From Curvibacter sp. PAE-UM (lineage in GTDB: Bacteria > Pseudomonadota > Gammaproteobacteria > Burkholderiales > Burkholderiaceae_C): DNA of 58,430 nt. The notes under the pieces are model-generated. The model worked only from the letters and a program-made list of their open reading frames with translations. It was not told the origin of the DNA and ran no database searches. The DNA lies in the NCBI RefSeq assembly GCF_001432305.1, contig NZ_KQ483358.1, positions 3,478,694 to 3,537,123 of the forward strand, given 5' to 3'. Below are positions 29,601-39,163 of the stretch, piece after piece; position 1 is the stretch's first letter; the number at the start of each line of letters is the position of its first letter. A program made the translations under genes and the position numbers.

Positions 29601-30573
29601 CACCCGCAGAGAGGTCCATTTCCACAGAATCCTGAACCCAGCGACCGACAACCTTGTAAACGTACTCAGCCCCATCGAGACGTCCGCCCAGCAAGTCGTC
29701 ATACGCCAAACCCAGAATACGCGCGCCATGCGGATCCAACGCAGCCAGATTAATCAGTTCACGCTCATCGCTACTGATGCGCATGTCTCGTGCCGCATCC
29801 TCGGGGATCTGTCCAGGCATGGCACCGCAAGCTAGTCGACGCAGCGCGGGAAGGAGTTTCCTGAATGCATCAGAGAAGCGATACGCCCAATCTGATTGAG
29901 CGCTGATAGGTAGGCGACTTCTCGCGTCATCTTCCTCGGACACGCTGCTCTGGGGATTGCACCGATACATCGGATCGACGACCGGCAGACATCGGTGGGC
30001 AATGTGCTTCCAGGCGCCCTGCTGATTAAGCAAGTGATAGCCCAGGAACGATATCGAACCCTCTCCACGGATATCCAGACTGTCCAGGCCACGGGTGCGC
30101 CAAGTCAAAGTCTGACCAGGCCCGATCAACTCCTCTTGCACCACGACCACCCCGTTTGCTCGGCCAGATATGTGCAAACCCGCAGCATCTGCATTGGCGT
30201 GAATTGTGACGAGCCAAGCAGGGCTGGTAAAACGAACCTCTACAGGGGAAGTTGGGACAACCATCAATTGCCACCAACCTATTTGCCCCGAAGGTTCAAA
30301 TTTGAGCCCTTCTGGTGTCCTGAGCGTCAGGACATCTGCATACGTCCAACTTGTCTTTCCTTGAACCAGCGGCACATTGAGATCATTGAAAGGCAGTGGT
30401 GGCGTGTCGGGAACCTGGGCTCGGTAAATATCAAAGCCCAGCTCAGGAAACCCAAGCTCCTTCCTGACAAACCAACGCAACATAATTCCGGTGGGTGTCG
30501 GATGGCCATCCCATTGCTCGACGGAGCCATCCGAGGCAAGTCCAAAAACGAGAATGTCGCTCGCCGATGACAT
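26629..30573 (-). CDS. Large protein with fibronectin-III-like domains (1314 aa)
   Basis: Unknown function. The last roughly 200 residues contain two fibronectin-III-like repeats: one around GVNLRWLASPDADTQRYEIY ending WIVAIDTSENRS, the other around THITLTWSHPSDQRLACLVE ending YRLRVRDQLGQV. Further beta-sandwich-like units occur earlier (e.g. HWAWWVRGVDLFGRVSEPS, about residue 560-580). The N-terminus DILVFGLASDGSVEQWDGHP lacks a signal peptide. The ATG at 30573 is chosen over a GTG one codon earlier because AGGGAG sits six bases upstream of it. It is the first gene of the three-gene low-GC cassette and may be a scaffold or binding partner for the PLD-like and giant proteins (inference). Confidence 0.8.
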   Translation of the reverse strand: MSSASDILVFGLASDGSVEQWDGHPTPTGIMLRWFVRKELGFPELGFDIYRAQVPDTPPLPFNDLNVPLVQGKTSWTYADVLTLRTPEGLKFEPSGQIGWWQLMVVPTSPVEVRFTSPAWLVTIHANADAAGLHISGRANGVVVVQEELIGPGQTLTWRTRGLDSLDIRGEGSISFLGYHLLNQQGAWKHIAHRCLPVVDPMYRCNPQSSVSEEDDARSRLPISAQSDWAYRFSDAFRKLLPALRRLACGAMPGQIPEDAARDMRISSDERELINLAALDPHGARILGLAYDDLLGGRLDGAEYVYKVVGRWVQDSVEMDLSAGDKRTYERLEKEYGVKQTLKMTRAGARMTLHFPAEVHDFSLEVLTSTTVEWTVTNSQGGIQSGQISSKRSRLNLVSLNELSLSWSTSGRSPILEMMRWTALTERVGMLPGIQAVERGAPPGPGALWASVVPAESSSAISLAKLDWPIRTASGDAVPEGEPISYQIGHRHVGSDPTIPLPVPDPPKQTDLLYKGAPVFIRSEATQEPSPGRVLHVDRNDGAGLAPGHWAWWVRGVDLFGRVSEPSPWALAAVTDSAPPAAPILIQAEWVQRSLPPATVNVIGRSVAAQRWLNNPLNSGTENALVASWVFGPEQTKLQQDVNGFHLLFRKPNPLPIGAPDDTTTQYPDTWGNALASFGPMSIRFEGAVVANPVLNPALVISITGVHQLAPSASASPSDPVRSVCISNMELDGASGVFVGGTLLVGTTSYPVVANGDGANLTLVVEHTAGDSPIPGTAQLSAVPGTLAELSTDLPPSNSGANLRATSGVLSTRHAQGEKKLQVLRAQAGIFLCRYHDVPVAPGNEFGMGEVAGGDRVSWFPVWSAALNDTGFGPSTSEITPVAHAQVSVRAVRFIQSSAIASAPSAPLTITAVDLTVPQPPGMNGISFDPSAKCVLMASRADWYGKSRFQMGWAAQVNRQFLVYRALGDEINRLDSVEHDRGTGRSHDFSAPDAWPPGVYGDANRKARVLSELTALDAARSVVDVQARATAVAAAYDAMTIDTQMLLARQDYAWPAYVALTKEPTDTNVFEDVLDGRSHGHWFYRITSRTRAGAESPPSEPTPPICCPDVVAPSAPIAHMALADVQGNGVNLRWLASPDADTQRYEIYAEKHPEAGTELASMAPVAVHVPTPHRSGEVINFRVTRSPGDWCFWIVAIDTSENRSPASAMLRGKSLRPVPEPPVWVSAVRTPPGAPTHITLTWSHPSDQRLACLVERRPISGGYWSAASAWLPRGTYHFDDVPVDLSKGWTYRLRVRDQLGQVSLTLPTINLEAS

Positions 30574-30576
30574 CAC

Positions 30577-30951
30577 AGGCTCCCTGTCCTAAATAATGTT
30601 GGCATCCAGTTTGTGCAACCGAGATAGTTTTCAAACTTGCCGGTGATCTTGCGCATGAAATGCATGTGGGAGCGTAAGGCTTCCACGCGCGTTGTCTATC
30701 CCCCAAACGTGTGAAGCCGTTCCATTCCTTCCCTGCATCACACTGGGCACGGATCGCTCCAATCCGAATTAGCAAGCACACACTATCTGAAATTGATGGA
30801 TGCCATTGGTGAACTCATCAAGTCATAGACATTGCAACCTGATTTGTTTCGGGAATCGAAAGGCTGCTGCACCGAGCTTGTAACAAATCCATCTTGCGCG
30901 TGCGACACGCATGCTCAATGTCACCATCTGAGTGTCTCGCCCGACATCTGA
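30577..30951. other. Intergenic region upstream of the three-gene cassette
   Basis: I see no credible gene here. The region must hold the promoter of the cassette (transcribed leftward), but no clear -35/-10 pair stands out. It is AT-richer than flanking native DNA. I found no copy of the tRNA-Ser 3' end and no integrase gene. Confidence 0.5.
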
Positions 30952-31080
30952 GGTGACAAGCTCCTGCAGAAGATAAACCGGGAAACCGAGCGCTGGGCCC
31001 GCATCGTCAAGGCCTCGGGTTTCGTCACACACGGGTTCGACCACCCGCGCGGCATGGTTACGCGGCCTGGCCCAGAATAG
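30952..31080 (+). pseudogene. 3' remnant of a Bug-family (TctC) solute receptor gene
   Basis: One frame reads KLLQKINRETERWARIVKAS followed by GFV and a short tail to TAG at 31078. The E-T-x-R-W-x-x-(I/V)-V-K-A-S pattern is the usual C-terminal helix of tripartite tricarboxylate transporter substrate-binding (Bug) proteins, which are very abundant in Burkholderiales. An in-frame TGA lies immediately upstream and the rest of the gene is absent. The fragment probably marks the right boundary of the inserted island. Confidence 0.55.
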
Positions 31081-31084
31081 GCGC

Positions 31085-31672
31085 ATGTCTTCCATGCGCC
31101 CATTTCTTTTGCTGACCTTGGCCTGCATGGCCGCGGCCCTCCTGCCCACGAACACCTCCGCCCAGGCCCTCAAACCTGCACCGGCTTGCCCCACTCTCCT
31201 GCAACACCAGTTCCCCCGCCTGCAGGACGACGCCCCGCAAAACCTCTGCCAGTACGCGGGCAAGGTCGTGCTGGTGGTGAACACCGCGAGCTACTGCGGC
31301 TTCACCAAACAGTACGAAGGGCTGGAGGCGCTCTACGCGAAGTACGAGAAACGCGGCCTGGTCATCCTGGGTTTCCCCTCCAACGACTTCGGCCAGCAGG
31401 AGCCGGGTGATGCGAAGCAGATCGCCGACCTCTGCTTCAACACCTATGGCGTGAAGTTCCCCATGCTCGACAAGACCGTGGTCACAGGCGCCAAGCGCAA
31501 CGCGCTCTACGCCCAGCTCTACCAGGCCACCAAAGCCGCGCCGCAGTGGAACTTCCACAAGTACCTGGTCGCGCGCGATGGCAAGACTGTAAGCAGCTTT
31601 GCCAGCTCGGTCGAGCCAGGCAGCAAGGCGCTGGTCACGGCCATCGAAGCCGCGCTGCAGCAGCGCCCCTGA
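31085..31672 (+). CDS. Periplasmic glutathione peroxidase
   Basis: A 195-aa glutathione-peroxidase-family thiol peroxidase. The peroxidatic site is Cys in VVNTASYCGFTKQYEGLE (Cys, not selenocysteine), followed by GFPSNDFGQQEPG with the catalytic Gln and WNFHKYLV with the Trp-Asn pair. An N-terminal signal peptide (hydrophobic residues 5-20, cleavage near NTSAQA) implies export, which is less usual than the cytosolic BtuE type. A second ATG nine bases downstream is an alternative start. It is followed by a cupin gene 17 bp on. Confidence 0.9.
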   Translation: MSSMRPFLLLTLACMAAALLPTNTSAQALKPAPACPTLLQHQFPRLQDDAPQNLCQYAGKVVLVVNTASYCGFTKQYEGLEALYAKYEKRGLVILGFPSNDFGQQEPGDAKQIADLCFNTYGVKFPMLDKTVVTGAKRNALYAQLYQATKAAPQWNFHKYLVARDGKTVSSFASSVEPGSKALVTAIEAALQQRP

Positions 31673-31689
31673 GCACCGGAGAAAGCGGC

Positions 31690-31956
31690 ATGGACCCCGA
31701 GCGTTTCACCCTGCAGCTGCGCGAGCAAGGGTTCGAGCAGGTCACCACCGTCACGCGCGAGCCCAACGGTTTCCTCGACACCCACACCCACCCCTTCGAG
31801 GCCAAGGCCTTGATCCTCAGCGGCGAGATCACCCTGGTCTGCGAGGGACGGGAGCAGTTGTACCGCCCGGGCGAGATCTTTCACCTCGCCATGGCCGAAC
31901 CGCACACCGAACGCTACGGCCCGCAGGGCGTGAGCTATCTGGTCGGGCGCAAATAA
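31690..31956 (+). CDS. Small cupin-domain protein
   Basis: An 88-aa single-domain cupin. The first metal motif is DTHTHPFEAKALILSGE and the second is YRPGEIFHLAMAEPH, so the His/Glu ligands of a metal site are kept. Function is unknown; small cupins of this type bind small molecules or act as isomerases. The ATG at 31690 has GGAG upstream (GAGCACCGGAGAAAG); the longer frame runs inside the peroxidase gene. It is convergent with eda, with a 12-bp gap. Confidence 0.8.
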   Translation: MDPERFTLQLREQGFEQVTTVTREPNGFLDTHTHPFEAKALILSGEITLVCEGREQLYRPGEIFHLAMAEPHTERYGPQGVSYLVGRK

Positions 31957-31968
31957 GAGCGCCGGAGC

Positions 31969-32616
31969 TCAGGCCGCACGGGCCAACTCGGTGGCTTCGC
32001 GCGCCAGGCGCGTGACGGCGGCCCAGTTGCCGGCTTCCACCAACTCCAGCGGCGTGAGCCAGGAGCCGCCGACCATGGGCACGTTGCCCAGCCGCAGAAA
32101 ATCCTGCAGATTGGCCAGCGAGACACCGCCCGTGGGGCAGAACTGCATGTCCGCCAGCGGGCCGCCCAGGGCCTTGAGCATGCCCAGCCCTCCGGCCTGC
32201 GCGGCGGGAAAAAGTTTGACGAGTTTGAAACCGTGGTCACGCGCGCGCATGATCTCGCCGGGGGTCATGGTGCCCGGCACAAAAGGCAGTTGACAGGCCA
32301 TGGCCTCGGCCACCAGCACTTCTGTCATGCCCGGCGAGAGCGCAAAACGCGCACCGGCATTCTTCACACGCGCCATTTCACCGGCCACGGTCACTGTGCC
32401 TGCCCCCACCTGCATGGTCGGCACAGCCTTGGCCACGGCCTCGATGGCCGCCAGGCCGGCGGCATGGCGCAGGGTGATTTCCATCACGTCGATGCCGCCT
32501 TCAAGCAGCGCCTCGGCCAGCGGAACGGCCTGGGCCGTGTTCGTGATCACGATCACGGGCACCACGCGGGAAGCAAACTGCGGGCGCTGGGTATGGGAAA
32601 GGACTTGTGTCGTCAT
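31969..32616 (-). CDS. eda: KDPG/KHG aldolase (Entner-Doudoroff)
   Basis: A 215-aa class I aldolase that splits 2-keto-3-deoxy-6-phosphogluconate into pyruvate and glyceraldehyde 3-phosphate. The Schiff-base lysine is Lys134 in KLVKLFPA, Glu46 lies in MEITLRH, and the phosphate site is FCPTGGVS. It follows edd by 5 bp on the same strand and closes the gluconate operon gntK-dctQMP-edd-eda. Confidence 0.95.
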   Translation of the reverse strand: MTTQVLSHTQRPQFASRVVPVIVITNTAQAVPLAEALLEGGIDVMEITLRHAAGLAAIEAVAKAVPTMQVGAGTVTVAGEMARVKNAGARFALSPGMTEVLVAEAMACQLPFVPGTMTPGEIMRARDHGFKLVKLFPAAQAGGLGMLKALGGPLADMQFCPTGGVSLANLQDFLRLGNVPMVGGSWLTPLELVEAGNWAAVTRLAREATELARAA

Positions 32617-32621
32617 GTTGG

Positions 32622-34451
<1,830 letters not shown>

Positions 34452-34556
34452 GGTGGCTTTCAGGGAACATGAAGAAATTCAGTGCAAACGGTGAGACGGT
34501 GCAGCTGGCTCCTGCGAGCCATGATGCACCGTCCGCGTTTCAGCCTCCGACAGGAA

Positions 34557-35585
34557 TCACTTGCCCTTCTTGCCCGAGCGGATTTTCTCCAGCTCTGCCT
34601 GGGTCTCGTTCCACAGGTCCATGCCCACGCTGGTGCCGATGGAAGCGTAGACCTGCGTCAGGCTGTTGCGCATGCGGGCGGTCTCGGTGGGCGACAGTTC
34701 ATTGACCTGCATGCCCTTGTCCTTCAGCGCGGCCACGGCGCTGGCGGCTTCGGTGCGGGTGTCCTTGCGTTCGAAATCGCGGCTGGCCTTGGCGGCGTCC
34801 AGCAGGATCTTCTGCTCGGCCTTGGAGAGCTGGTCCCACCACTTCTTGCTCACCAGCACGATCCAGGGGCTGTAGACGTGGTTGGTGATGGTCAGGTACT
34901 TCTGGACTTCGTAGAACTTGCTCGAAAGAATCGTGTTGAAGGGGTTTTCCTGGCCTTCCACCGTGCCGGTTTCCAGCGCGGTGAACAGCTCCGAGAAGGC
35001 CAGCGGCACGGCGTTGGTGCCCAGGGACTTGAAGCTTTCGAGGAAGACGTTGTTCTGCATCACGCGCAGCTTGATGCCGTTGAGGTCTTCGAGCTTGTTG
35101 ATCGGGCGCTTGCTGTTGGTCAGGTTGCGGAAACCGTTTTCCCAGTAGACCAGGCCCACCAGGCCCTTCTCCTGCAGCTTGGCCATCACCTTGTCGCCGA
35201 TCGGGCCGTCGAGCACCACATCCGCCTCGCTGGCGTTGTTGAACAGGAAGGGCGTGTCCCACAGGGCCATTTCCTTGGTGATGCCCACCAGGGTGGCGGT
35301 GGAACCCACCATCATTTCCTGGGCGCCTCCGCTCAAGGCCTGCTGCATCTGCAGATCCGAGCCCAGGGCGGCCGCGCCGATGGCGCGGGTCTTCATCTTG
35401 CCGGCCGAGGCTTTTTCCACCGCTTCGGCAAAGACCTTGACGGCGCGGCCCTGGTTGCTCTGCTCGTTCAGGCCGTAGCCGAAGCGAATGAGACGGGGTT
35501 TGATGTCCTGGGCCATGGCGGCCAACGGGGCCAGCATGGCCAGGGCCGCGGTGGCGGCCACGAATGTTCTGCGGAAGGGGGTCAT
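34557..35585 (-). CDS. dctP: TRAP transporter solute-binding protein (DctP family)
   Basis: A 342-aa periplasmic DctP-family receptor with a signal peptide (residues 1-25, ending AAMAQ). Family features are RFGYGLNEQSNQG at the ligand domain start, the conserved Arg in KLRVMQNN that binds a carboxylate, and ALETGTVEGQENPFNTI. The binding protein delivers its ligand to the DctQM permease encoded upstream in the same operon. Context predicts gluconate or a related sugar acid; the ligand is not proven by sequence. AAGGAG precedes the start. Confidence 0.9.
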   Translation of the reverse strand: MTPFRRTFVAATAALAMLAPLAAMAQDIKPRLIRFGYGLNEQSNQGRAVKVFAEAVEKASAGKMKTRAIGAAALGSDLQMQQALSGGAQEMMVGSTATLVGITKEMALWDTPFLFNNASEADVVLDGPIGDKVMAKLQEKGLVGLVYWENGFRNLTNSKRPINKLEDLNGIKLRVMQNNVFLESFKSLGTNAVPLAFSELFTALETGTVEGQENPFNTILSSKFYEVQKYLTITNHVYSPWIVLVSKKWWDQLSKAEQKILLDAAKASRDFERKDTRTEAASAVAALKDKGMQVNELSPTETARMRNSLTQVYASIGTSVGMDLWNETQAELEKIRSGKKGK

Positions 35586-35630
35586 GGTTTGCTCCTTGCT
35601 AGTAGTGATGAGGGACGGGAACAGGGGAGA

Positions 35631-36926
35631 TCAGCGCATCCAGGCCACAGGGGCCGTGACGAGCTGCGGGAAAACAATGAAGAGAATGAGGATCAGCAGG
35701 TAGGTGAACAGGAAGGGATTGACCCCCTTGATCACCTGGTGCATGGGCAGGCGGCCCACGCCGGCCACCACGTTGAGCACGGTGCCCACGGGCGGCGTGA
35801 TGAGGCCGATCGCGCCGTTGAGCACGAACATCAGGCCGAAGTACACCGGGTCGATGCCGGCCTTGACCGCAATGGGCAACATCACGGGCGCGAAGATCAG
35901 GATGGTGGGCGTGAGGTCCAGCGCCGTGCCGATCAGCACCAGGGCCAGCATCATGGCTGCCATGAGCAGGCGAGGGTTGTTGACCATGGTCCCCAGCCAG
36001 CCGGTCAGCACATTGGGCAGGTCGGCCAGCGTGATCATGTAACTCGCCACCTGGGCACCCGCGCACAGGAACATCACCACGGCCGTGGTCTTGGCCGCGC
36101 GTACCAGCACAGGCCCGACATCAACGATCGTGAGCTCACGGTGGATGAACAGTGCGACGACCAGCGCGTACATGGCGGCCACGACGGCAGCTTCGGTCGG
36201 CGTGAACACGCCACTTTTCATGCCGCCAATGATGATCAAAGGCATGAGCAGAGCCCAGAAGGCCTTGCGCACGGCGCGCAGACGCGTAGCCAAAGGCGGA
36301 CGCTCACCGCCCGGCGGCAGCTCGATGCTGCGCAACTGGAGCTTCCAGGCCACGATCAGGCCCACCCCCATGAGGATGCCGGGCACGATGCCGGAGATGA
36401 AGAGCGCCGAGATCGAGGTGTTGGTCGTCACGCCGTAGATCACGAAGGGCATGGACGGCGGAATGATGGGCGCGATGATGCCGCCCGAGGCGATCAACCC
36501 TGCCGAGGTGTGCATGGGGTAACCCTGCTGCCGCATCATGGGCAGCAGGATGGTGGCCAGGGCCGCCGTATCGGCCAGGGCCGAGCCGCTCATGCTGGCC
36601 ATGAGCACGGCCGCGCCGATGGCAACGAAACCCAGGCCGCCGCGGATATGGCCCACCCAGGCCTGCGCCATCTCGATGATGCGGCGGCTGATGCCGCCGC
36701 TGTTCATCAACTCACCGGCCAGGATGAAAAAGGGCACAGCCAGCAGGGGAAAGCTGTCGATGCCGGCCACCATGTTCTGGGCCAGCAGCTGCGTGTCCCA
36801 GAAATCCAGGGCCCAGGCCATGGCTGCGCCCGTGAGCACCAGCGCGAAGGCCATGTTCAGGCCGATGCCCATGAGCAGCACCAGGCCGGCCACGAACATG
36901 AGGAATGCCAAAGCTTCTGAACTCAT
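35631..36926 (-). CDS. dctM: TRAP transporter large permease (DctM)
   Basis: A 431-aa membrane protein with about twelve helices, the DctM subunit carrying ion-coupled solute transport. Conserved stretches include PFFILAGELMNSGGI, GSALADTAALATILLPMM, PPSMPFVIYG and TPPVGTVLNVVAG. It lies 4 bp after dctQ and 45 bp before dctP on the same strand. Confidence 0.93.
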   Translation of the reverse strand: MSSEALAFLMFVAGLVLLMGIGLNMAFALVLTGAAMAWALDFWDTQLLAQNMVAGIDSFPLLAVPFFILAGELMNSGGISRRIIEMAQAWVGHIRGGLGFVAIGAAVLMASMSGSALADTAALATILLPMMRQQGYPMHTSAGLIASGGIIAPIIPPSMPFVIYGVTTNTSISALFISGIVPGILMGVGLIVAWKLQLRSIELPPGGERPPLATRLRAVRKAFWALLMPLIIIGGMKSGVFTPTEAAVVAAMYALVVALFIHRELTIVDVGPVLVRAAKTTAVVMFLCAGAQVASYMITLADLPNVLTGWLGTMVNNPRLLMAAMMLALVLIGTALDLTPTILIFAPVMLPIAVKAGIDPVYFGLMFVLNGAIGLITPPVGTVLNVVAGVGRLPMHQVIKGVNPFLFTYLLILILFIVFPQLVTAPVAWMR

Positions 36927-36930
36927 GACC

Positions 36931-37443
36931 TCACTCCGCTTCCATGCCGTGGCCCAGGTCCAGCGGATCCTGACGCACGAGCTCCACCAGGGCCATGACG
37001 GCGATGGCGACCGAACTCAGGAATGCCGGCAAAGGCAGCAAGGCAGCCGGATACCTCAGCACCACCGAATGGCTGTTCATGCCGACGACCACCTGCTGCC
37101 AGGCACCGATGGCCACCAGCACGCAGGCGACAATCACCAGGATGCGGATCAGGACCGTCATCAGCTTCATGGCCCGGGGCCGGCCGCGCAAGCGGGCGAC
37201 CAGGCCGGTGAAGGCCATGTGCTCCCCCAGGGGATAGGCCAGCGTGGCCCCGATGAACACCATCCACACAAACAGCAGGCGCGACAGTTCCTCGCTGGCC
37301 GCAATGCCGCTGCCAAAACCGTAACGCAGCACCACGTTGACGAAGACAGCCAGCGCCATGATGCCCAGGCAGGCCCCCATGAGTGCATGCACGAAACGCG
37401 AGAGCAGACTGCCCGCCCGCAAGGCCTGTGTCTTCATGCGCAC
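36931..37443 (-). CDS. dctQ: TRAP transporter small permease (DctQ)
   Basis: A 170-aa four-helix membrane protein of the DctQ family (NVVLRYGFGSGIAASEELSR, then FVWMVFIGATLAYPLGEHMA). It stabilises DctM. The start overlaps the end of gntK by 10 bp, so kinase and transporter are translationally linked, which is strong context for gluconate as the substrate. Confidence 0.92.
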   Translation of the reverse strand: MRMKTQALRAGSLLSRFVHALMGACLGIMALAVFVNVVLRYGFGSGIAASEELSRLLFVWMVFIGATLAYPLGEHMAFTGLVARLRGRPRAMKLMTVLIRILVIVACVLVAIGAWQQVVVGMNSHSVVLRYPAALLPLPAFLSSVAIAVMALVELVRQDPLDLGHGMEAE

Positions 37444-37940
37444 ACTCCTTGCCGCAGCCAGGCGCTGATCTGGCGCTGCAGCTGCTCGACGCTTAAGGTC
37501 GCATCCAGCGCCAGGGTGTTGGGTTCGTTCACGGGGGACTCCAGGGTGGCGAACTGGTTGTCCACCAGGGCCGTGGGAAAGAAATGCGTGGAAGCCCGGG
37601 CCGCCACGCGCGCCAGGGACTCCTCGCGGGTGATCTGCAGAAAGACAAAACGCAAGCCCGGCGATGCGGCCCGCAATTGTTCCCGGTACTGGCGCTTGAG
37701 CGCCGAGCAGGTCAGCACGACCGGCGCGGGGCTTTGCGCCAGCAGATGGCCGAGCTGGGCCAGCCAGCCCTCGCGATCCGCATCGGTCAGCGCAATGCCT
37801 TGGCTCATTTTTTGGTGGCTGGTTTCGCTGTGGAAGTCATCCCCTTCGATCAGGCGCCAACCCTCCGCCGCGGCCAGGGCCGAGCCGATATGCGACTTGC
37901 CGCAGCCTGCCACCCCCATGATGACGATCGATGCATTCAT
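37434..37940 (-). CDS. gntK: Gluconokinase
   Basis: A 168-aa P-loop kinase that phosphorylates D-gluconate to 6-phosphogluconate, the substrate of Edd. Walker A is GVAGCGKS (residues 9-16). Family marks are EGDDFHSETSHQKMSQGIAL, TCSALKRQYRE and FVFLQITREES. It is the first gene of the leftward operon and lies opposite the LacI-type regulator. A palindromic operator ends 5 bp before its start codon. Confidence 0.94.
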   Translation of the reverse strand: MNASIVIMGVAGCGKSHIGSALAAAEGWRLIEGDDFHSETSHQKMSQGIALTDADREGWLAQLGHLLAQSPAPVVLTCSALKRQYREQLRAASPGLRFVFLQITREESLARVAARASTHFFPTALVDNQFATLESPVNEPNTLALDATLSVEQLQRQISAWLRQGVCA

Positions 37941-37945
37941 TATTG

Positions 37946-37957
37946 GTTAGCGCTATC
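37946..37957. promoter_or_regulatory. Putative LacI-type operator O1 near gntK start
   Basis: GGTTAGCGCTATC contains an imperfect palindrome centred on AGCGCT, the CpG-centred core preferred by LacI/GntR-family repressors. It falls between the gntK promoter region and its start codon, where bound repressor would block transcription or elongation. Confidence 0.6.
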
Positions 37958-38045
37958 TCAATAACTTAAAAAATCAACCCGGATGGGTGCCATTTAAAAA
38001 TTCTCAAAGGAGAAAGTTTTGAATAACGATGGCGCGTCCGGGCTG

Positions 38046-38057
38046 GATAGCGCTATC
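38046..38057. promoter_or_regulatory. Putative LacI-type operator O2 in the divergent region
   Basis: GATAGCGCTATC is a perfect 12-bp palindrome sharing the TAGCGCTATC core with O1. Its centre is 100 bp from that of O1, and it is 47 bp upstream of the regulator start. It may serve autoregulation and, with O1, DNA looping by a tetrameric or paired-dimer repressor. Confidence 0.65.
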
Positions 38058-38103
38058 ATAATCACCAACAACCCGTCCCTGATCAGTAATAACCCTGAGC
38101 CTG

Positions 38104-39135
38104 ATGCCCCACCCGCCCGCCCGCAAAAAGACCCGCGCCACCGGCCGTGTCACCATGTCCGACGTGGCCCAGCTCGCTGGCGTCAGCCTGATGACCGTCT
38201 CGCGCGCGCTGCGCGGTGAACGCGCGGTCGACGCCCAGCTGGTGAGCAAGGTGCAGGCCGCGGCCGACAAGCTGGGTTACATGCCGGATCCGGCCGCCCG
38301 GGCCCTGGCCTCCAGCCGCAGCAGACATGTGGCCGTGCTGATCCCCATGCTCTCCAACGCGCTCTTCGTGGACCTGCTCGAAGCCGTGCAGCGCACCCTG
38401 CACCCGGCCGGGTACCAGACCCTGATCGGCATCACCCACTATGACCCCATCGAGGAAGAACAGCTGCTGCGCGAGCAGCTGCTGCACCGGCCCGCCGGCA
38501 TCCTGGTCACGGGCATGGAACGCAGCGAAACCACGCGCAAGCTGTTGCACCAAAGCGGCGTGCCCTGCGTGCACCTGATGGAAGTCGCGCAGCAGCCAGG
38601 TATCTACAGCGTTGGCCTGTCGCAGCAGGAGGCCGGCGCGGCCCTCACCCGGCATCTGCAGGCGCGCGGCTACCGGCGCATCGCCTTTGCCGCCGCCCAG
38701 CTGGACCCGCGCACCCTGCAGCGGCTGACGGGCTGGCGCCAGGCCATGGCCGAGGCCGGCCTGCACGAAACCGCGCTGGAGTGGCTGAACCCGGCCCCCT
38801 CCTCACTCGCGCTCGGCGGCCAGCTCTTCGAGCAGATCATGCGTCAGCAACCCGCGGTGGACGCCATCTTCTTCTGCAATGACGACCTGGCGCAGGGCGC
38901 CCTGCTGGCCGCCCTGCGCCTGGGGATCCGCGTACCGCAGCAGGTGGCCATCGCCGGCTTCAACGACCTGACCGGCAGCGACCAGATGCTGCCGCCGCTG
39001 ACGACCATACGCACACCCCGCGCCGAGATCGGCGCAGCCGCCGCGCAGATGCTGCTGCAGCTCATGAACGGTCAGCCGGTGCCCTCGCACTCGATCGACC
39101 TGGGTTACCAGCTGATCGAGCGCGGCAGCACCTAG
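38104..39135 (+). CDS. LacI/GntR-family transcriptional regulator of gluconate genes
   Basis: A 343-aa repressor. The N-terminal HTH (VTMSDVAQLAGVSLMTVSRA) and hinge (NP-type PDPAARALASSRS) are followed by a periplasmic-binding-protein-like effector domain (HVAVLIPMLSNALFVDLLEA, IFFCNDDLAQGALLA, IAGFNDL). It is divergent from gntK-dctQMP-edd-eda and close to two matching palindromes. By analogy to E. coli GntR it likely represses the operon until gluconate or 6-phosphogluconate accumulates. Confidence 0.9.
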   Translation: MPHPPARKKTRATGRVTMSDVAQLAGVSLMTVSRALRGERAVDAQLVSKVQAAADKLGYMPDPAARALASSRSRHVAVLIPMLSNALFVDLLEAVQRTLHPAGYQTLIGITHYDPIEEEQLLREQLLHRPAGILVTGMERSETTRKLLHQSGVPCVHLMEVAQQPGIYSVGLSQQEAGAALTRHLQARGYRRIAFAAAQLDPRTLQRLTGWRQAMAEAGLHETALEWLNPAPSSLALGGQLFEQIMRQQPAVDAIFFCNDDLAQGALLAALRLGIRVPQQVAIAGFNDLTGSDQMLPPLTTIRTPRAEIGAAAAQMLLQLMNGQPVPSHSIDLGYQLIERGST

Positions 39136-39163
39136 AGGTGCCTGTTCACGGTTTCGCAGGCCC

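Noticed and set aside
26629-30573. Reading the FN3-like protein as a phage tail or contractile-injection component
   Set aside because: No other tail, sheath, tube or baseplate gene is nearby, so FN3-like repeats alone do not support it.
30823-31284. A 153-codon minus-strand frame upstream of gpx
   Set aside because: It is opposite the Bug receptor remnant and the start of the peroxidase gene; its translation shows no family pattern.
34482-36920. An 812-codon plus-strand open frame opposite dctP and dctM
   Set aside because: Antisense shadow of two clear TRAP genes; composition is His/Gly/Gln-rich with no domain.
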